Assembly: GCA_049724395.1 (NCBI GenBank)
Contig: JAUGWO010000122.1
Span: 147,585-211,584 of the forward strand
From: Spongospora subterranea f. sp. subterranea
Taxonomy: Eukaryota; Endomyxa: Phytomyxea; Phytomyxea; Plasmodiophorida
Length of the DNA: 64,000 bases
Reading direction: 5' to 3'
The position numbers were made by a program, and so were the translations under genes. The notes beneath the pieces were generated by a model that worked only from the letters and a program-made list of their open reading frames with translations, had not been told where the DNA came from and searched no databases. Shown here piece after piece: positions 47,311 through 59,808 of the stretch (the first letter of the stretch is position 1; every line of letters begins with the position of its first letter).

Positions 47311-47795
47311 TATTTCACGATTCCTTATTAGTTAACAATTGAACCCGTTAAACAGATCTTCGTAAGTGCGGTCAGTGGGTGGACCCACAAAACCGCGCTG
47401 AGGCAGTTGCGCGGGCATGCGACACGATATTAAGGTCTGAGTCTGACAGTCTGACTTAGGAGTGTCAGCGTTATGTTCAATTGGTGTTCAATTGTGGGGT
47501 GGCTTGGCATGGCACGATGATTTTGTGGGCTTGACATGATGGTTTTGGGCTTTTTGGCTGGCTACTGTACGCGTAATGATCTTGGCGGGCTTGAGAGCAC
47601 TTCCACCGGTGCTCAATATTCTCCATATCTATCATATCTATCACTAAATCTGGGGATTTTTCAAAAGCTGCGTTTCCCACCGATGAATTCATCGGATCTC
47701 CAACAGATCTGTTGGAAATCTGCGTGTCAATTTTTTGTTCGGGAATGTCGCATCGTGCCGGGAAATTGTCTGGAATGAAGACCTTTTAAAGCCAA
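47311..47795. other. Upstream region of HGD
   Basis: No gene is supported. A short internal repeat of GTCTGA...GACTTAGG type lies near 47435-47460, and a repeated TTCAATTGGTGTTCAATTG near 47478. Confidence 0.4.
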
Positions 47796-47819
47796 GAAGA
47801 TGTCTGGATCTCAAGATCA

Positions 47820-48576
47820 TATATGGCAGTGACTACCGACCCATCCATTGGCACTGATCAAGATGGGGAGACCTATTACAAGGAATTAGGCGAGCATTTT
47901 AAATCTGCCATCGCAGAAACAAGTTACTTTTGACTGTTTACGATCTTGAGAAAGCATTCGATCGCGATGGTTAACCATCTGCAGAGGACTATTCTCAAAT
48001 TCGTTCGCTGTCTTTCAAAGGTTCTAGATGAGTATCATTCGGGATGGACGTATTACACTGAGCAAAGAAGCATTTCTTTGCCGATGTCCGAAAACCTTTC
48101 GGGGGCGATCTATGCTGGTCCGTCGTCTCGCAATCGACTATTCGCGGATGGGCTCTGCCCAAAGGGCCACCTTTTTCCTGGATGATGTCGACAGCGCTGA
48201 ACACTTGTTCAATTCCGATATAGAGAGATTACATCCCAGGCTCGACGCGCTCCAGCAAATCTCTCTTCCTTGCGCGCCGCTCATCAGTGAGTAAAAAAAA
48301 TGGGAAGCAGATCAAATTCGATGAAGCCAGCGCTGCTGATGTCGCGAAGCTCGCGCCAAAATCAACGCGATGAATCGTGTGGCGTTGAGCAGTAAAAAGA
48401 GCGTTGCGGTCAAGGAAGATCAGTTAGCCAGGGCTGGCGAGCAGTTCGCCTGGAAGATGTTCAGCACATTGCAAACGCCCAAGGGCGTGGAATTTCGCCG
48501 CATCAAACAAGAGGAGGCACTGATCAACGCCCTCATTGAGCTTTGCAAGGAACAGATTGCTTTGAAACTCCTTTAG
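47820..48576 (+). CDS. Possible BAR-type (sorting-nexin-like) C-terminal domain, gene model uncertain
   Basis: Coding-looking pieces occur in succession: SIGTDQDGETYYKELGEHFK (about 47840), NHLQRTILKFVRCLSKVLDE (about 47974-48033), RRLAIDYSRMGSAQRA (about 48123-48170) and DQLARAGEQFAWKMFSTLQ with EFRRIKQEEALINALIELCK to the stop at 48576. The last part fits the end of BAR domains of sorting nexins (an FxxxRxxxxxEAL...LxExQI pattern of membrane-curvature proteins). The pieces lie in different frames, and candidate short introns are not proven, so it could also be a decayed gene. A DLEKAFDR phrase near 47954 recalls reverse transcriptases but has no further support. Confidence 0.35.
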
Positions 48577-48689
48577 TTCCTATCCAAATAATGAGACCCT
48601 GTGAAGCTTTTATCGGGTTAAATAAAATCCGGGATCAGTCAAGTTTTGGTCTCATCTTTTTCGCTGCCTCTTAGGTTCCAGTGATGCTC

Positions 48690-49625
48690 AACAAAGAAAA
48701 AGATCTGCTTGGAGGCGCGTGAACATCATTGGATCAGTGCGATTGGCAAGGTTGAGCATTTTAGCTTCCTGGCTGGTCTGAACCTCAGACGCCTCGATGG
48801 TCTAGAAGAGGTATTGAGGAAAATATTCATCGTCGTTGACATAGGCATGGTCCAGACCGTGCCGCATTTTACAATCTTTGATTAAATTATGCAAAATTAC
48901 GCACGCCGATGGCAACCCGATGCCACAATTTCAACGGAATCGTCAAAGTGAAACCGCGCCTGAAGCATTCCGAACGCGCGCTCGATGCCCTTTCCGTTTG
49001 GCCTCGTGCATTAACGCAAACATTTATGACGCCGCGAGATTGAGTTAGCGATCGTTTTTACGAAAAAATGATGTTGACGATAGATGCGTCCGCTAGCCAA
49101 TACGGAACGTTATAAACATGACCATTGATCTCATACTGACAGGAGGGAGGCGGACCTCATGAAGACAATGCGAACGATCTAAAATGTTTCGATCAACGAT
49201 CCTGGGCCGCCGAAGTAGTTAATGATTGGCCACGTGTATGTATGGCTATACTCGTTATACCTTGCACACGTCCACTTTCTGTTTGAAGTAGTCGTCATGA
49301 TGAACGACACGAGCATGAACGGCGTCGAACAAGTCACGAGGCATGCGGAAGGTCCTACGGAAATGCTTTCATAAACGGGATTTAGACTCCAGTAGTCATT
49401 ATTACGCAGGGAGGCAAACAGTTGCCTCCGTCGATTTTTGTTTGGAGCGCGCCCAGGTATGGAACCGCCAAGCTTTCTCTTTTGCCGAGCAATAAGCTCG
49501 TCTTCGGATTCATTTTCTTTCATCATCATCATGAAGAATTGATTGCGAGCAAGTTGGGAGTTAGGCGAGTCGAACTTGGAGTCTGATGAGTCAAACTGGA
49601 GTGTCTCCGTTGTATTCAGCAATAG
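48690..49625 (-). mobile_element. Decayed PIF/Harbinger transposase
   Basis: On the minus strand the N-terminal part (about 49622-49380) reads KRKLGGSIPGRAPNKNRRRQ, the typical GGSxxGRAPNxxR start of plant- and oomycete-type Harbinger transposases. Near 49040-48960 is HEAKRKGIERAFGMLQARFH, the last catalytic-glutamate (ERAFG) block. It is followed in other frames by ACVILHNLIKDC and LQADLF. The middle catalytic region cannot be read because of frame changes, so it is inactive. No terminal inverted repeats or target duplications were found. Confidence 0.75.
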
Positions 49626-50487
49626 GTTTTAGACATGGTTGGGTACCCCCGGTGGGAACCACAGACTGTTTCATCAGATCTAATATTCCCCAGAACTGCA
49701 TTTTGATCACAAGTAGGGATAGGCATGGTAGTGCACGGTGGAAATGCTCTGAGTCTCTTTATCCCATTATCACCAATTTGCGCCAATCTAAGAAACCTAC
49801 CGGTGCGGTCAATGCTGTCCTTGCTGTGTAGTTATGTGTCGACATTTCATATGTCATATGATTGTTTCGAGGAGGTTGTTAGTCAAACGTGCGCTGCGCC
49901 TGATTCAACAAACCCTGAGCTTTGCGTCGTTGATGAAAATCACTTGCCATTTTTTCTCTCTTGAAACAGGCAGCATTAATGAGGAAGCTGGTCGCTATGC
50001 AAAAGACGATTTTGACAACGCAGGAGACGCCAGAATGAGGACATGGTAATTGAGTCCTTCCAGTTGACAATGGAGGTGTCATCACTGCACCAGTTGTGAC
50101 CGCGAATGCATGCAGCAGATTGGGCAGACCTGGGAGCCAGCTTGGTCGGTACTGTATCACACGATTCGTCCACCACGTCGCATCTAGTGGTGCAACGCCA
50201 CCAGGTCATCGAAAACATCTTGCTATGGGCAACAGATTGTTATTGTTGAGGCTGATGATGGAGGATAAACAGCATCAGAGAGACCTGGGATATCGCAACG
50301 AACGAGATTTTGAAAAGCCCAAGAATGGAAGAAACGAGAGAGGAAAAATGGATTAATGAAGAAGGATGGGCCATGAATCGACATTGGTGGTGATGATAAA
50401 TTATCAGTTGCACAAATTATCAGCAAAAGCAGGATTCTTGACAGTTTGTCGTTCGTTTGCTGATTTAAAATCGTCTAGAAATCTCTG
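49626..50487. other. no supported gene
   Basis: Open frames here overlap on several strands with no motif and no splice support. Confidence 0.4.
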
Positions 50488-50856
50488 ACGACTGGGATGC
50501 ATTTAGTATGCATCGCATCCAATGAAAGCAAGCTCAAATTGCGTTTGATAACCTGCGGGATCTGCCTCGAGCAAACCTTTTGCAGAAACACACACGTAGC
50601 ATGCCAAACGGCCAGGTTCGGAAAGAAAGCTCCGCTAAGCGCTGTATGAAATATGTTTTCATGGGCTTCAAGCCTATTCCGTTTCTGGTTGTTTTTCCTT
50701 TCTTCCCAAACCTCGCCGTTTGGCATTGTACGTGTGTGCTTTTGCAAAAGGTGTGCTCGAGTCAGAGCCTGACCCAAATCTCGCAGGTTATCAATCAGCG
50801 ATATGAGCTTGCTTTCATTGGGTGCGATGCATACTAAATGCATTCGGCCAGTGAAA
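50488..50856. repeat. Second foldback: imperfect inverted repeat, arms about 130-155 bp
   Basis: The left arm (about 50488-50632) includes GATGCATTTAGTATGCATCG and the phrase CCAATGAAAGCAAGCTCA. Both recur as reverse complement in the right arm (about 50697-50856). Identity is roughly 85%, and the left arm lacks about 20 bp near its middle. The spacer is about 65 bp. The right arm encodes, on the minus strand, SLIDNLRDLGQALTRAHLLQ and then KHTRTMPNGEVWEE. Confidence 0.85.
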
Positions 50857-53800
50857 AGGGACATATTTTTTTTTCTGTAGGCCAACAGGTCATTGGCTTG
50901 CTGAACACGATAGAGCTGTAATTGCCCTCAATTCCAACTTCGCATCCAAACAAATACTACCGCGCTATTACCAATCTCGAAGTCCCCTTCCATACCACAA
51001 ACTTGAGGTCAACTCCAAAAAAATCCGAGTCAAAAACATCATACCAAATGTAGAATTTGAATAAGCTGTTCGCATCACTTCGTAAGGATGGTATTTGGGT
51101 TGGCGATCGGCTGGTCACTCCATCTGGCCAGTTCGAGATAGGAGACGTTTTTGATTTTTGTGGAGATGTTATCATGGACCTCTGATATCTGAAACCTTTT
51201 GACGGCCCGTCATATCCTGTTCATGACGTTGAATCCGCAATCGATGAGCCTTAAATCACCCGCAATTGCACAGCGTTGGTCTCATGCAAATGTTTTATGG
51301 GTTTTCTGCAGAACAGGTGTTTCACATGATCGACATGATGGACACAGTGTTTCCGAATCATGTTCCCCATATCACGAAGCCGTATACCGAGCTTTCCAAT
51401 TCTAAAGCTTTGTTTCCCAGTGGCGATCTTGGACAAAATTAGAAGCCAAGGCTGATAGACAAACCGAGTATGTGGGGTTTTAGGGGCTTATTATATATAT
51501 TTCACATGACTATGCTGACTCCATCCTTCTTTGGGCATAAATTGAGCTTTTAGCGGCCTCTGCAGTCAAATCCTGATAAGAGCGACGTGTGGCGTCCTTG
51601 GACCTTAGACCGTTGAGTTCCTGCCACGATTACCCTATCCAGCGGTACATCTTGGACGGCCTGGGCGGATGCGTTCCCGGCGGTGCGTTGCTTTGAATTG
51701 TCGACAGCACAGGTTCTCGCATCTCGATCGAGCACTGGTTCAGAGCTCGAACATATATGCAACCGCGCGACAGAGCATTGTGCTGATTCTTCCTGCAGAC
51801 CACTGCAAATGATTCCCAACCAAAGCCTGTTCTCAACGATAAATTCCCACGAGAAATTAGAGGATTGCCGCAAACGACAAGACAACTAGACGCGTCGTCA
51901 TCTAGTTAATTTGTTTGCGATTGCAAATTTTGACAGATTGAAACAAACCGTTACCGCGCTTTTTATGGCTAATCGATTCCTAAAACGCCTTTTGTTGTCA
52001 GTTGTGAATGGTTGCGCCGTCCTGTGAGAATGGTGTCCCCAGATATGATCAACCGATGAACCAGGCATCGGTTGGGGCGACCAACGGCAATGGGACTCGG
52101 AGGACACGATCGATTTCCGTCTTCACCGATCGGCTGGTCACAGTCGACTCGGATTTGCCGAATGTCGCGATCCAATCTTCGTCATCAGCGAGCGACAACG
52201 GTTTCGTTTGTGAGACACTGATTCATCTGATTGCCGATTGCTGAACCGGCGAAGACGGCGTCGCCGCAAACCTCAGAATGGCAACTCTTTTGAGGACAAC
52301 GCCAATATCGCATGATTCGTCAGCACAATCAAATCACTATTGGGCTCCGAATCTCGAAGTTGCCAACACTTCAGCGCCATACAATATATTATACACTTTG
52401 GGTGGTCGATTGCGCCCCTGCGATTGTTCCAAATACTTTAGGGAAAGCCCTAACTCGGAAAGAAAACGGTCATTTTGCAATAAATACCACCAGAATGGAA
52501 CCAGAATACCTGCCCCCGAACGGCCACAAATTAGGCAAAGCAGTGTTGGCGCCAATGTCGATCTCGTCGTTCTGAACGCCAAGGGAACTCGATCACTAAT
52601 TCTTAAACTCTGATCCCGACACATCCAGTCGTGAATATATTACGTCCGATCATTACGACCTTCGCCCGCATAAAACCAGAATATACAACCGACGCTGCAC
52701 AAACTTCTAAAATCCCAAAAAAGGAACGGAACAGCACCCGATTTATAATTGTTTACCTCCAATTTCACACAGTTTATCTCAATACCATCGTTATCCTTGC
52801 TTTTTCGTGCTATGGTTTTCCCGTTTTCGGCGCTGTCCATTTGCGTCTTCAGATATGCTCAACAACAATCGCATCGCCCTGCAACGGTGTAATCACTGAT
52901 GCGTCTGTGGAGATCGGTTCCTGTCAGTGATGGGTGTTTTTTCATAATCATCACTCACATAAAAAGAAGGGGATTTTGCACGATTTGAAAACACGATACC
53001 ATTTTGTCATGATAAACTCATTTACCACATTTCGAATTTGACAAACAAAGAGAACAACCACCTATTTTATCACTGTGGAAAGGTGCCCATGTTGTTGCCG
53101 AAACGTTTTTCAAAGCAGGTATATAATGCAGCAACAGCGATCGCTTGTCGGGATCATATGTCAATCGAAGCTGCTGCAATGAGCGACATATCTTTTCAAG
53201 CGCACCCCTTTCACCAGACTGCAAACACGGGCAAAATGGTTTTCACACGACAACGGTCAGTTGATCGGGCGAAAACTTCCTTTTTCAAAAGGAGTGATGA
53301 TCTTGGAACACTCGTCGCTCACTGGACCCGCTAAATCGCCACTGACGCATGCCTCGTCGGTTAAATCCCAATTCGCCAATTTGAACTGCAAGGCATCATT
53401 GTTCCAAGACCCAGGGCCGTTGTGACTTCCCCAAATTAGCGTCCCGTTAATGCTTTAATCACCAAAACACAATACAGCCAACAGTGATTATGTATGATTC
53501 CACATGTGTACAAGGTAAGATCTGAAGCCCCTAATCGGTTGTCCAATGCATGCTGTAAGCCGACATTGCTGAGTTGTATTATAGCTTTGCATTGATAACA
53601 CCAAACACTTCATGAAGACTTTCTTTGCGTTTTGTTTTCGTTTGTTAACTCATCCATCTCCGTTGTGCTGATTTCACAGGATCGAGCTCGTGTCAACTTT
53701 TTATGCAGTTTTCATGGTGTCCGTCTGCGCCGATAGCTCGACGGGAACAGATACTCGAAGCGGATTTTACATCTTCAGAACGTCAATTCTTTAATCCAGA

Positions 53801-54559
53801 ACTATCGCATACATCCGTACTTCACAAAAAAGATGTTGGAATTTACCGTAATGGGAAGATGACAGAAATGTGTGAAAGAGGGAAAGTCCCGTCAGACATC
53901 ATCCCGCCCATCGCAAGGCAGAGTCATGATTCGTAAAAGCAAAGGCCAGGACTGATGATGTTATTCCCGGAAGAGTTGTAATGCTGATGACGTCTCCAAC
54001 TGCAGCAGTAAGGGCAACGACGCTGATAATGTTCATAATTCGTTGATACACAGGTACGTCATATCGCCCTTTACAACAAGCATTTATAATTTTTAAAGTT
54101 TGTTTTCTTCGAAATCAGTATAGACAGAATGGTTGTGATGTTTGTAATAAAATGTGGTTGACAGAATAATTCTTGGTGAAATTGACTGTGGGTCAGCTAC
54201 AAGGCGATGTAGATCCAGCTGTGGAGCGTTAATTATGTTTTGAACGGATATATGATTTATAAGGCCATGAAAAATGTATTCAACTTTGCGCTGACCGATT
54301 GAATTTAAAGAACTGAACTGAGAACATTAAGGCCTTAACACTGTTTGCTTAATCCTGCTGTCAACGAATCGGAGTTTTATTCGTTGTATTTCTCCAAACA
54401 AAAAAAAATATCAAGATGCCTCATCATATGGGCCGACAACTATTGATACGGGGGACTGGGTTCATGGGGAAACTCAGCTAAGGATGACACTGCTGTTAAA
54501 CTCTGTAGGGACCTGTAGGAGCATTGATCGACTTTTGTGCCCAAACACATGTTCACACT
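50857..54559. other. Long stretch with no assignable gene
   Basis: Open frames of 60-110 codons occur at 51550-51885 (minus), 52008-52244, 52278-52613, 53038-53334 and 53703-53936. Their composition is mixed and I recognise no motif. The sequence may hold diverged mobile-element remains, but nothing definite can be named. Confidence 0.35.
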
Positions 54560-55200
54560 TTAGCTGGTTGAGTTCGGAAATATCCAGTTGACAGCTCCTA
54601 CCGGAACTGGGACCGGAGAAGATACAGGTGGCTGTTGTACTGGAACAGCTCCTGGCGACACTATCGTCAATGCCTGTGGATTTGTCCCAATTGTAAGAAT
54701 TACAGATGACGGATGAGTTGGGACCGCTGCCACCACCTAAAAATCTATTCAAGACGACGCGACCGCCGCCAACCGAGTACTTACCGGTATATGTGGTGAA
54801 GCGCCGCCGATGGTGGACGGAACATGAACCTAATATATGGCCATGAAGTTGGAAACAGTCTTGGTGAATAGAGGAGTTGCTCCTTACCGAACTCAAATTT
54901 TGGCCCAACGCCAGAGACGGTTGGCGGACTAGCTTGCTCCCATCTGGATCAAAATGGGCATGGATCAGCAAAACAATAATCAGGATGAAGTAGACGGAGA
55001 AGACGATGTATATGAAGATGATGGTGCCGGTCACCGCTGATATCAAACTGCTAATAGTAACCAGAACGGCGCTCATCACCATTCCAAAAAATGGACGACA
55101 GCTCAAGCCTGGACGCATTGAACGGTTGTAATTGCGGCCGTCATTATTCGGTCGGACAACACGGTAATGGACTCAATCAGCATCACAGCCATCTTTGAGT
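54560..55200 (-). CDS. Small membrane protein with Pro-rich tail
   Basis: A first exon (about 55118-54893, MRPGLSCRPFFGMV) encodes two hydrophobic segments, FGMVMSAVLVTISSLISAVT and FIYIVFSVYFILIIVLLI. They are followed by HAHFDPDGSKLVRQPSLALG. Standard GT-AG introns lead to a short exon (about 54834-54790, VHVPSTIGGASPHIP) and a last exon (about 54738-54560), reading VVAAVPTHPSSVILTIGT and then PVQQPPVSSPVPVPVGAV, ending NSTS and stop. So it is a two-pass membrane protein with a Pro/Val-rich tail that could bind WW or SH3 domains. The true N-terminus may lie in an upstream exon, because the conserved sequence extends to about 55200. The family is unknown. A broken copy lies at 14.8-15.3 kb. 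Confidence 0.6.
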
Positions 55201-57005
55201 CTCATGTCATGGGACCAATCAACAAGTGATGCTTGGGTACTTGGGTACTTAGACGTTGTCCGAACAGAGAATTTTGCCGAGTTTGGACGGTACGATTGAG
55301 TCGGAAAGTGATACCGTACTTCACAAAAAGAATGATTAACAAAATAATTACTCTCGAGCAAAAAGCTGCACCTTTTAATACTAAAGTGATTTTCCGACAA
55401 CACAAAAAACACTAACCGATGGATGTATAAAATTTCAAAATCTATCAGTCTTTATTATACCACCGCTCATCGTAGCCCAGCTCCACTGAAGAACATTCAG
55501 AAATTCTCTGAGTCTCAGAAGATTGCCGGAGAAGTGCACACATTGCCCTCATAGTCATTCAAATCGAGTCTGGTCGTCATCATTCTGCGAATGAAGCGAA
55601 TCTTGCTACAATAGCCTCAAAACAGGAATTGGTAGGGGAGGCTCAAGAAAAGTGTTGGAAGCGACAGAGCAATGTGGAGGACGTCTCATGTCTGGTTCGT
55701 CGTGAAAGGTTTCCACAGCTTCGTCGTTAAACCGTAAACTCGAGGAGTAGAGGCTTCGTGTTCTGTGGAAACCTGTCCCAAAACATCATTCACCCACCGA
55801 ATCCGACGAAAAAAAGATTCATATTGCCGACAATCGTGTTTCGGTACAAACCGAAATTGATCGTTTCCTGGATCATCCCATTAACGGTAGACATCAGCAA
55901 CGCATAGCAAGCGAAACGGTGTCTAGCGTTCCTGAGACAGATCGAAGACAACGAGACGAATGGATCGACCCCTCTGGTTAAGATGCTCAATCAGAACCTG
56001 TTTGGGAGTGCAGGGGCGAAATATTAGTTCATCGCAATACGATAGAAATGGCTTCATCAATAATGGACGTTCAATGCGCCTTGGGTGCTTACAATATTGT
56101 GGATATGCCTAACGTTCTTGCATTTGGTGACAAAGAATATTTTTCTAGCGGCCACAATGTTTTCAAACAACTCACATTTTTTGTGGAGCAATTTTCATTG
56201 ACAATTGCGCACTGCATTATGATGGCTTGAAAAAGACCAAACTGCTGTGGGGTCAACCAGATTTTCAACCTAAAGGATTCCATGTTTCCAGATGCTGGTA
56301 AGTTAACAGCGACCCAGGAAGGCTTGCAATGAAAACTGTTGAAGAACGTCTTCAACATGACGCTGGTGATTCTGAGTCTGACAACACCATGAAGGTTATG
56401 AAAGGAATCTTGATGTCAGACGACGATGATGTTGACCCATCCAGATTCTTACCTAACCAGATAGGCTATGCAGATCTGTTCCGGTCAAAAAGCCTGACTT
56501 TGTAAAAGACAATAGCGCATCTGGACTCAAAAATAATAAAGATTTGACATTTAAAAGAAGCCAACATCGATATGCCAAAAGACTTTCCATTCAGAGCGTT
56601 TGGGCCAAAGGAATCACACCATCATGCGTCGCATGCAATACCTGGTTCACCCGCGGTCAAAAAAGACTTGTTGCCAATCGTATCATATGCTTCAAATAGA
56701 AGAAAAGATGGGACTACAACATCATCAACGCCGCAAAGAACTGGTCCCAATGCAGTTCAGTTCATTTGGAAATATGCCTGTCCAAGGCTTTAACCCAGGA
56801 TGAGCGGAAAGAGGTAGCTGGTCTGTGGCCAAATGAGCCGGAAATGTGAGACCCGATCCATAATCAAAAGATTCTCAAATCATCAAAGTGAACGCCACAG
56901 CAACAAAGGAAAATCTACTTCTTTCCTCTCTCGTCGTTGGTTAAAGCCTTGGAGAAACATATGTGGGGGTGAATACAGCTGGTCTAATAGGCTCATTCAT
57001 TGTAT
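55201..57005. other. no supported gene
   Basis: Short open frames, for example 56048-56230 (reads FFVEQFSLTIAHCIMMA) and a DSESDNTMKVMKG-like stretch near 56370. They may be exons of an unrecognised gene, but no model is supported. Confidence 0.3.
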
Positions 57006-57009
57006 ACCC

Positions 57010-57835
57010 AATATACTTGTAGCGGTGAGGGGGAGGTAGGGAAACACATGGGAGTACACAGGATTACACGACACATAATAACAAATCAACATAATGGTGA
57101 GGGGGAAGTCGGGAAACACATGGGAGTACACAGGATTACACGACACATAATAACAAATCAACATAATGGTGAGGGGGAAGTCGGGAAACACATGGGAGTA
57201 CACAGGATTACACGACACATAATAACAAATCAACATAATGGTGAGGGGGAAGTCGGGAAACACATGGGAGTACACAGGATTACACGACACATAATAACAA
57301 ATCAACATAATGGTGAGGGGGAAGTCGGGAAACACATGGGAGTACACAGGATTACACGACACATAATAACAAATCAACATAATGGTGAGGGGGAAGTCGG
57401 GAAACACATGGGAGTACACAGGATTACACGACACATAATAACAAATCAACATAATGGTGAGGGGGAAGTCGGGAAACACATGGGAGTACACAGGATTACA
57501 CGACACATAATAACAAATCAACATAATGGTGAGGGGGAAGTCGGGAAACACATGGGAGTACACAGGATTACACGACACATAATAACAAATCACATGGGAG
57601 TACACATAATGGTGAGGGGGAAGTCGGGAAACACATGGGAGTACACAGGATTACACGACACATAATAACAAATCAACATAATGGTGAGGGGGAAGTCGGG
57701 AAACACATGGGAGTACACAGGATTACACGACACATAATAACCAATCAACATAATGGTGAGGGGGAAGTCGGGGGGGAAGTCGGGAAACACATGGAAACAC
57801 ATGGGAGTACACAGGATTACACGACACATAATAAC
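57010..57835. repeat. 72-bp minisatellite, about 11 copies
   Basis: The unit runs ggtgagggggaagtcgggaa through acacatgggagtacacagga and ttacacgacacataataaca to aatcaacataat, with period 72. The first eight copies are almost identical. Partial units and small internal duplications appear after about 57590. As 72 is 24 codons, both strands stay open for over 200 codons, but the composition and the perfect DNA-level identity speak for a satellite rather than a gene. Confidence 0.93.
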
Positions 57836-58206
57836 CAACCAACGTCTGTATACCATACCAACCTCACACTACCCTTGTTCTGGAACAGACTGCTGAGCAA
57901 GGTATAGCGAAGGTCTTTATCACAAAAATATGTGTTTGTGCCCGGATGACGAGCCATCATCGTCTGGCCTAGCGTAGATATAAGTACTACAGACCTAACA
58001 CAAATGTGTTGAACGCAATCACAAAAAAAAACGGACCTATCAAATGCAGAGCTAAATCTCAACAGGAAAGTTGAAATGGTGGGAGGGGATAATCGGGTAT
58101 CTGAACCCTGGTGTATGACTCGTAGAACCGTTCGTCTCATTCTTGACTCTGAACTCATCCTTGCCCGTTGGCGAACCGCCTTACTGTTTCGCCTTCCATT
58201 TCTCCA

Positions 58207-58320
58207 ATGCGTGTCCTCAACTTGTTGGGATTGCTGCTTGTGGCGACCAGCCCGACTCGATCTGTGACAACCGAACCTGAGCATGGGGGTTGGGGCGAAC
58301 CGCTTGGTTCAGGTCAGGCC
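58207..58320 (+). CDS. Signal-peptide exon of a possible repeat-rich secreted protein
   Basis: An ATG at 58207 opens MRVLNLLGLLLVATSPTRSV followed by TTEPEHGGWGEPLGSG, a convincing signal peptide and mature start. Near 58313 a GTCAGG could serve as splice donor. Downstream come the 408-bp repeats and Cys-rich modules in several frames. Whether they belong to this gene is inference. Confidence 0.4.
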
Positions 58321-58446
58321 AATGCCTCCACAAGGATGGCCTCCTCGACTCTCACGGTATGGATGACGGAATCTCGTTCCACAAAGAATTGCCAAATTCT
58401 AAGAGCATTGGTGTTTACAGGACACAAAGTCGCAGTCGCAGGAGTG

Positions 58447-59500
58447 GGCGATGCCCAATGACGAGACCCAATCGTTCCACTTTCCATTATTCGACTATTC
58501 GAACTGGGAGTCAAATTGGCTGCAAGGCAATTCCTTGTTGGAGTTTGATTTTTCCAATATCAATGGGGTCGACCAGTTTGGTGAAAGTTCTACGATGAAT
58601 TTAGTTGTTCAGTCCATCTTCACATTAAGATTTCGCTGGTTAAGTGCGTTTTTTAGGAATGGGACTCGAGTCCGGGTTCGAAACTTGACGCGTCCCATAT
58701 CACTATCGGTTCTCAACAGCTAAGACAAGAGGGCGAGAACTTCGATTGCCTTATCGATTCAAATCGAATTCCCATTGATTCGGAAAATTTGCCGTCAAAA
58801 GACTTTCGCGAGAATCTCATGCCTGATAGCAAAAACATGTCGCCGTCGCATGAGCGGGCAATGCCCCATGACCAGACCCAAGCTTTCAACTTTCCATTAT
58901 TCGAATATCCGACTTGGGAGTCGAATTGGACGCAAGTCAATTCCTTGCTGGTGTTTGGTCTTTCCAATATCAATCGTTTCGACCAGTTTGATGAAAGTTC
59001 TTCGATGAATGTAGCTGTTCAGTTCATCCTCAAATGAAGATTCGGCTTGTTAATTGCGTGTTTAGGAATTTGACTCAAGCTCGTACTCGAAAATTGACAT
59101 GTCCCATATCAGCGTCGATTCTCAACAGTTGAGCCAAGAGGGTGAGACCCTCGGTTGCCGTATCGATCCATATCGAATTCCTATTGATTCGGAAATTTCG
59201 CCGTCAAAAGACTTTGTCGAGAATTTCGTGCCCGCTAACAGAAACTCCCACCAGTTTGGTGACAGTTGTTCCAAGAAACTTAGCCGTTCAGTTCATATCC
59301 AAATTGCGTTTGGGTTTGCTGAGTTCGCCTTAGGATTGCAACCCGTGCACGAGTTCCAAACGTGATCCATCCCGTATCAATATTGATGATCACCAGTCAA
59401 TTGAAAGCGAAGAGGTCAAATCTTTCGATTGCCGCATCGAAAACACCGGGATTATTTCGAAAAACCAGCCCGTTGACGTTCGTGAGAATTTCTTGCCAGT
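58447..59500 (+). repeat. About 408-bp diverged tandem repeats with coding character
   Basis: Copies begin near 58447, 58855 and, shortened, near 59215 and 59470. Within each, one frame reads for example AMPNDETQSFHFPLFDY and SNWESNWLQGNS in the first and AMPHDQTQAFNFPLFEY in the second. A following block reads FDCLIDSNRIPIDSENLPSK, then LGCRIDPYRIPIDSEISPSK, then FDCRIENTGI. The protein is conserved better than expected for junk, yet the frames shift between blocks. So this is either an intron-containing duplicated exon set or a decayed gene. Confidence 0.7.
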
Positions 59501-59808
59501 AAGCGATTGCCGAGAATTGTGGTTTCCAAAATCTGCTTATGGCGTACTAGGATGGATTTCCGCATTACACTCAAAAGATGGTTCATTTTCGTAATGCCAA
59601 GTACTTGCTGGGATTGAGAAGTCTCTGTCCGCTCTTAAACTGGGACCTGGATGAGGTCAAAGACTATGATAGCCTCAGTGTGTTTCTGGTCAGGACTCTG
59701 ATTCCTCGCTCTGTCTGAGATTTGATGATTTGTTGATCACAAACGGTATCGTCTGCTTAGGGAAAGGAGACGAATCCTGAACAGGTCGAGTTTCACGACC
59801 GTGTCGCT

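Noticed and set aside
47950-47980. LINE reverse transcriptase suggested by a DLEKAFDR phrase
   Set aside because: No other reverse-transcriptase motif surrounds it, and neighbouring frames fit a BAR-like domain better.
57000-57665. 221- and 202-codon open frames as genes
   Set aside because: Translation of a 72-bp satellite. No start context, domain or codon bias.
58660-58700. tRNA B-box-like GGGTTCGAAAC
   Set aside because: No T stem, acceptor stem or anticodon arm can be drawn around it.
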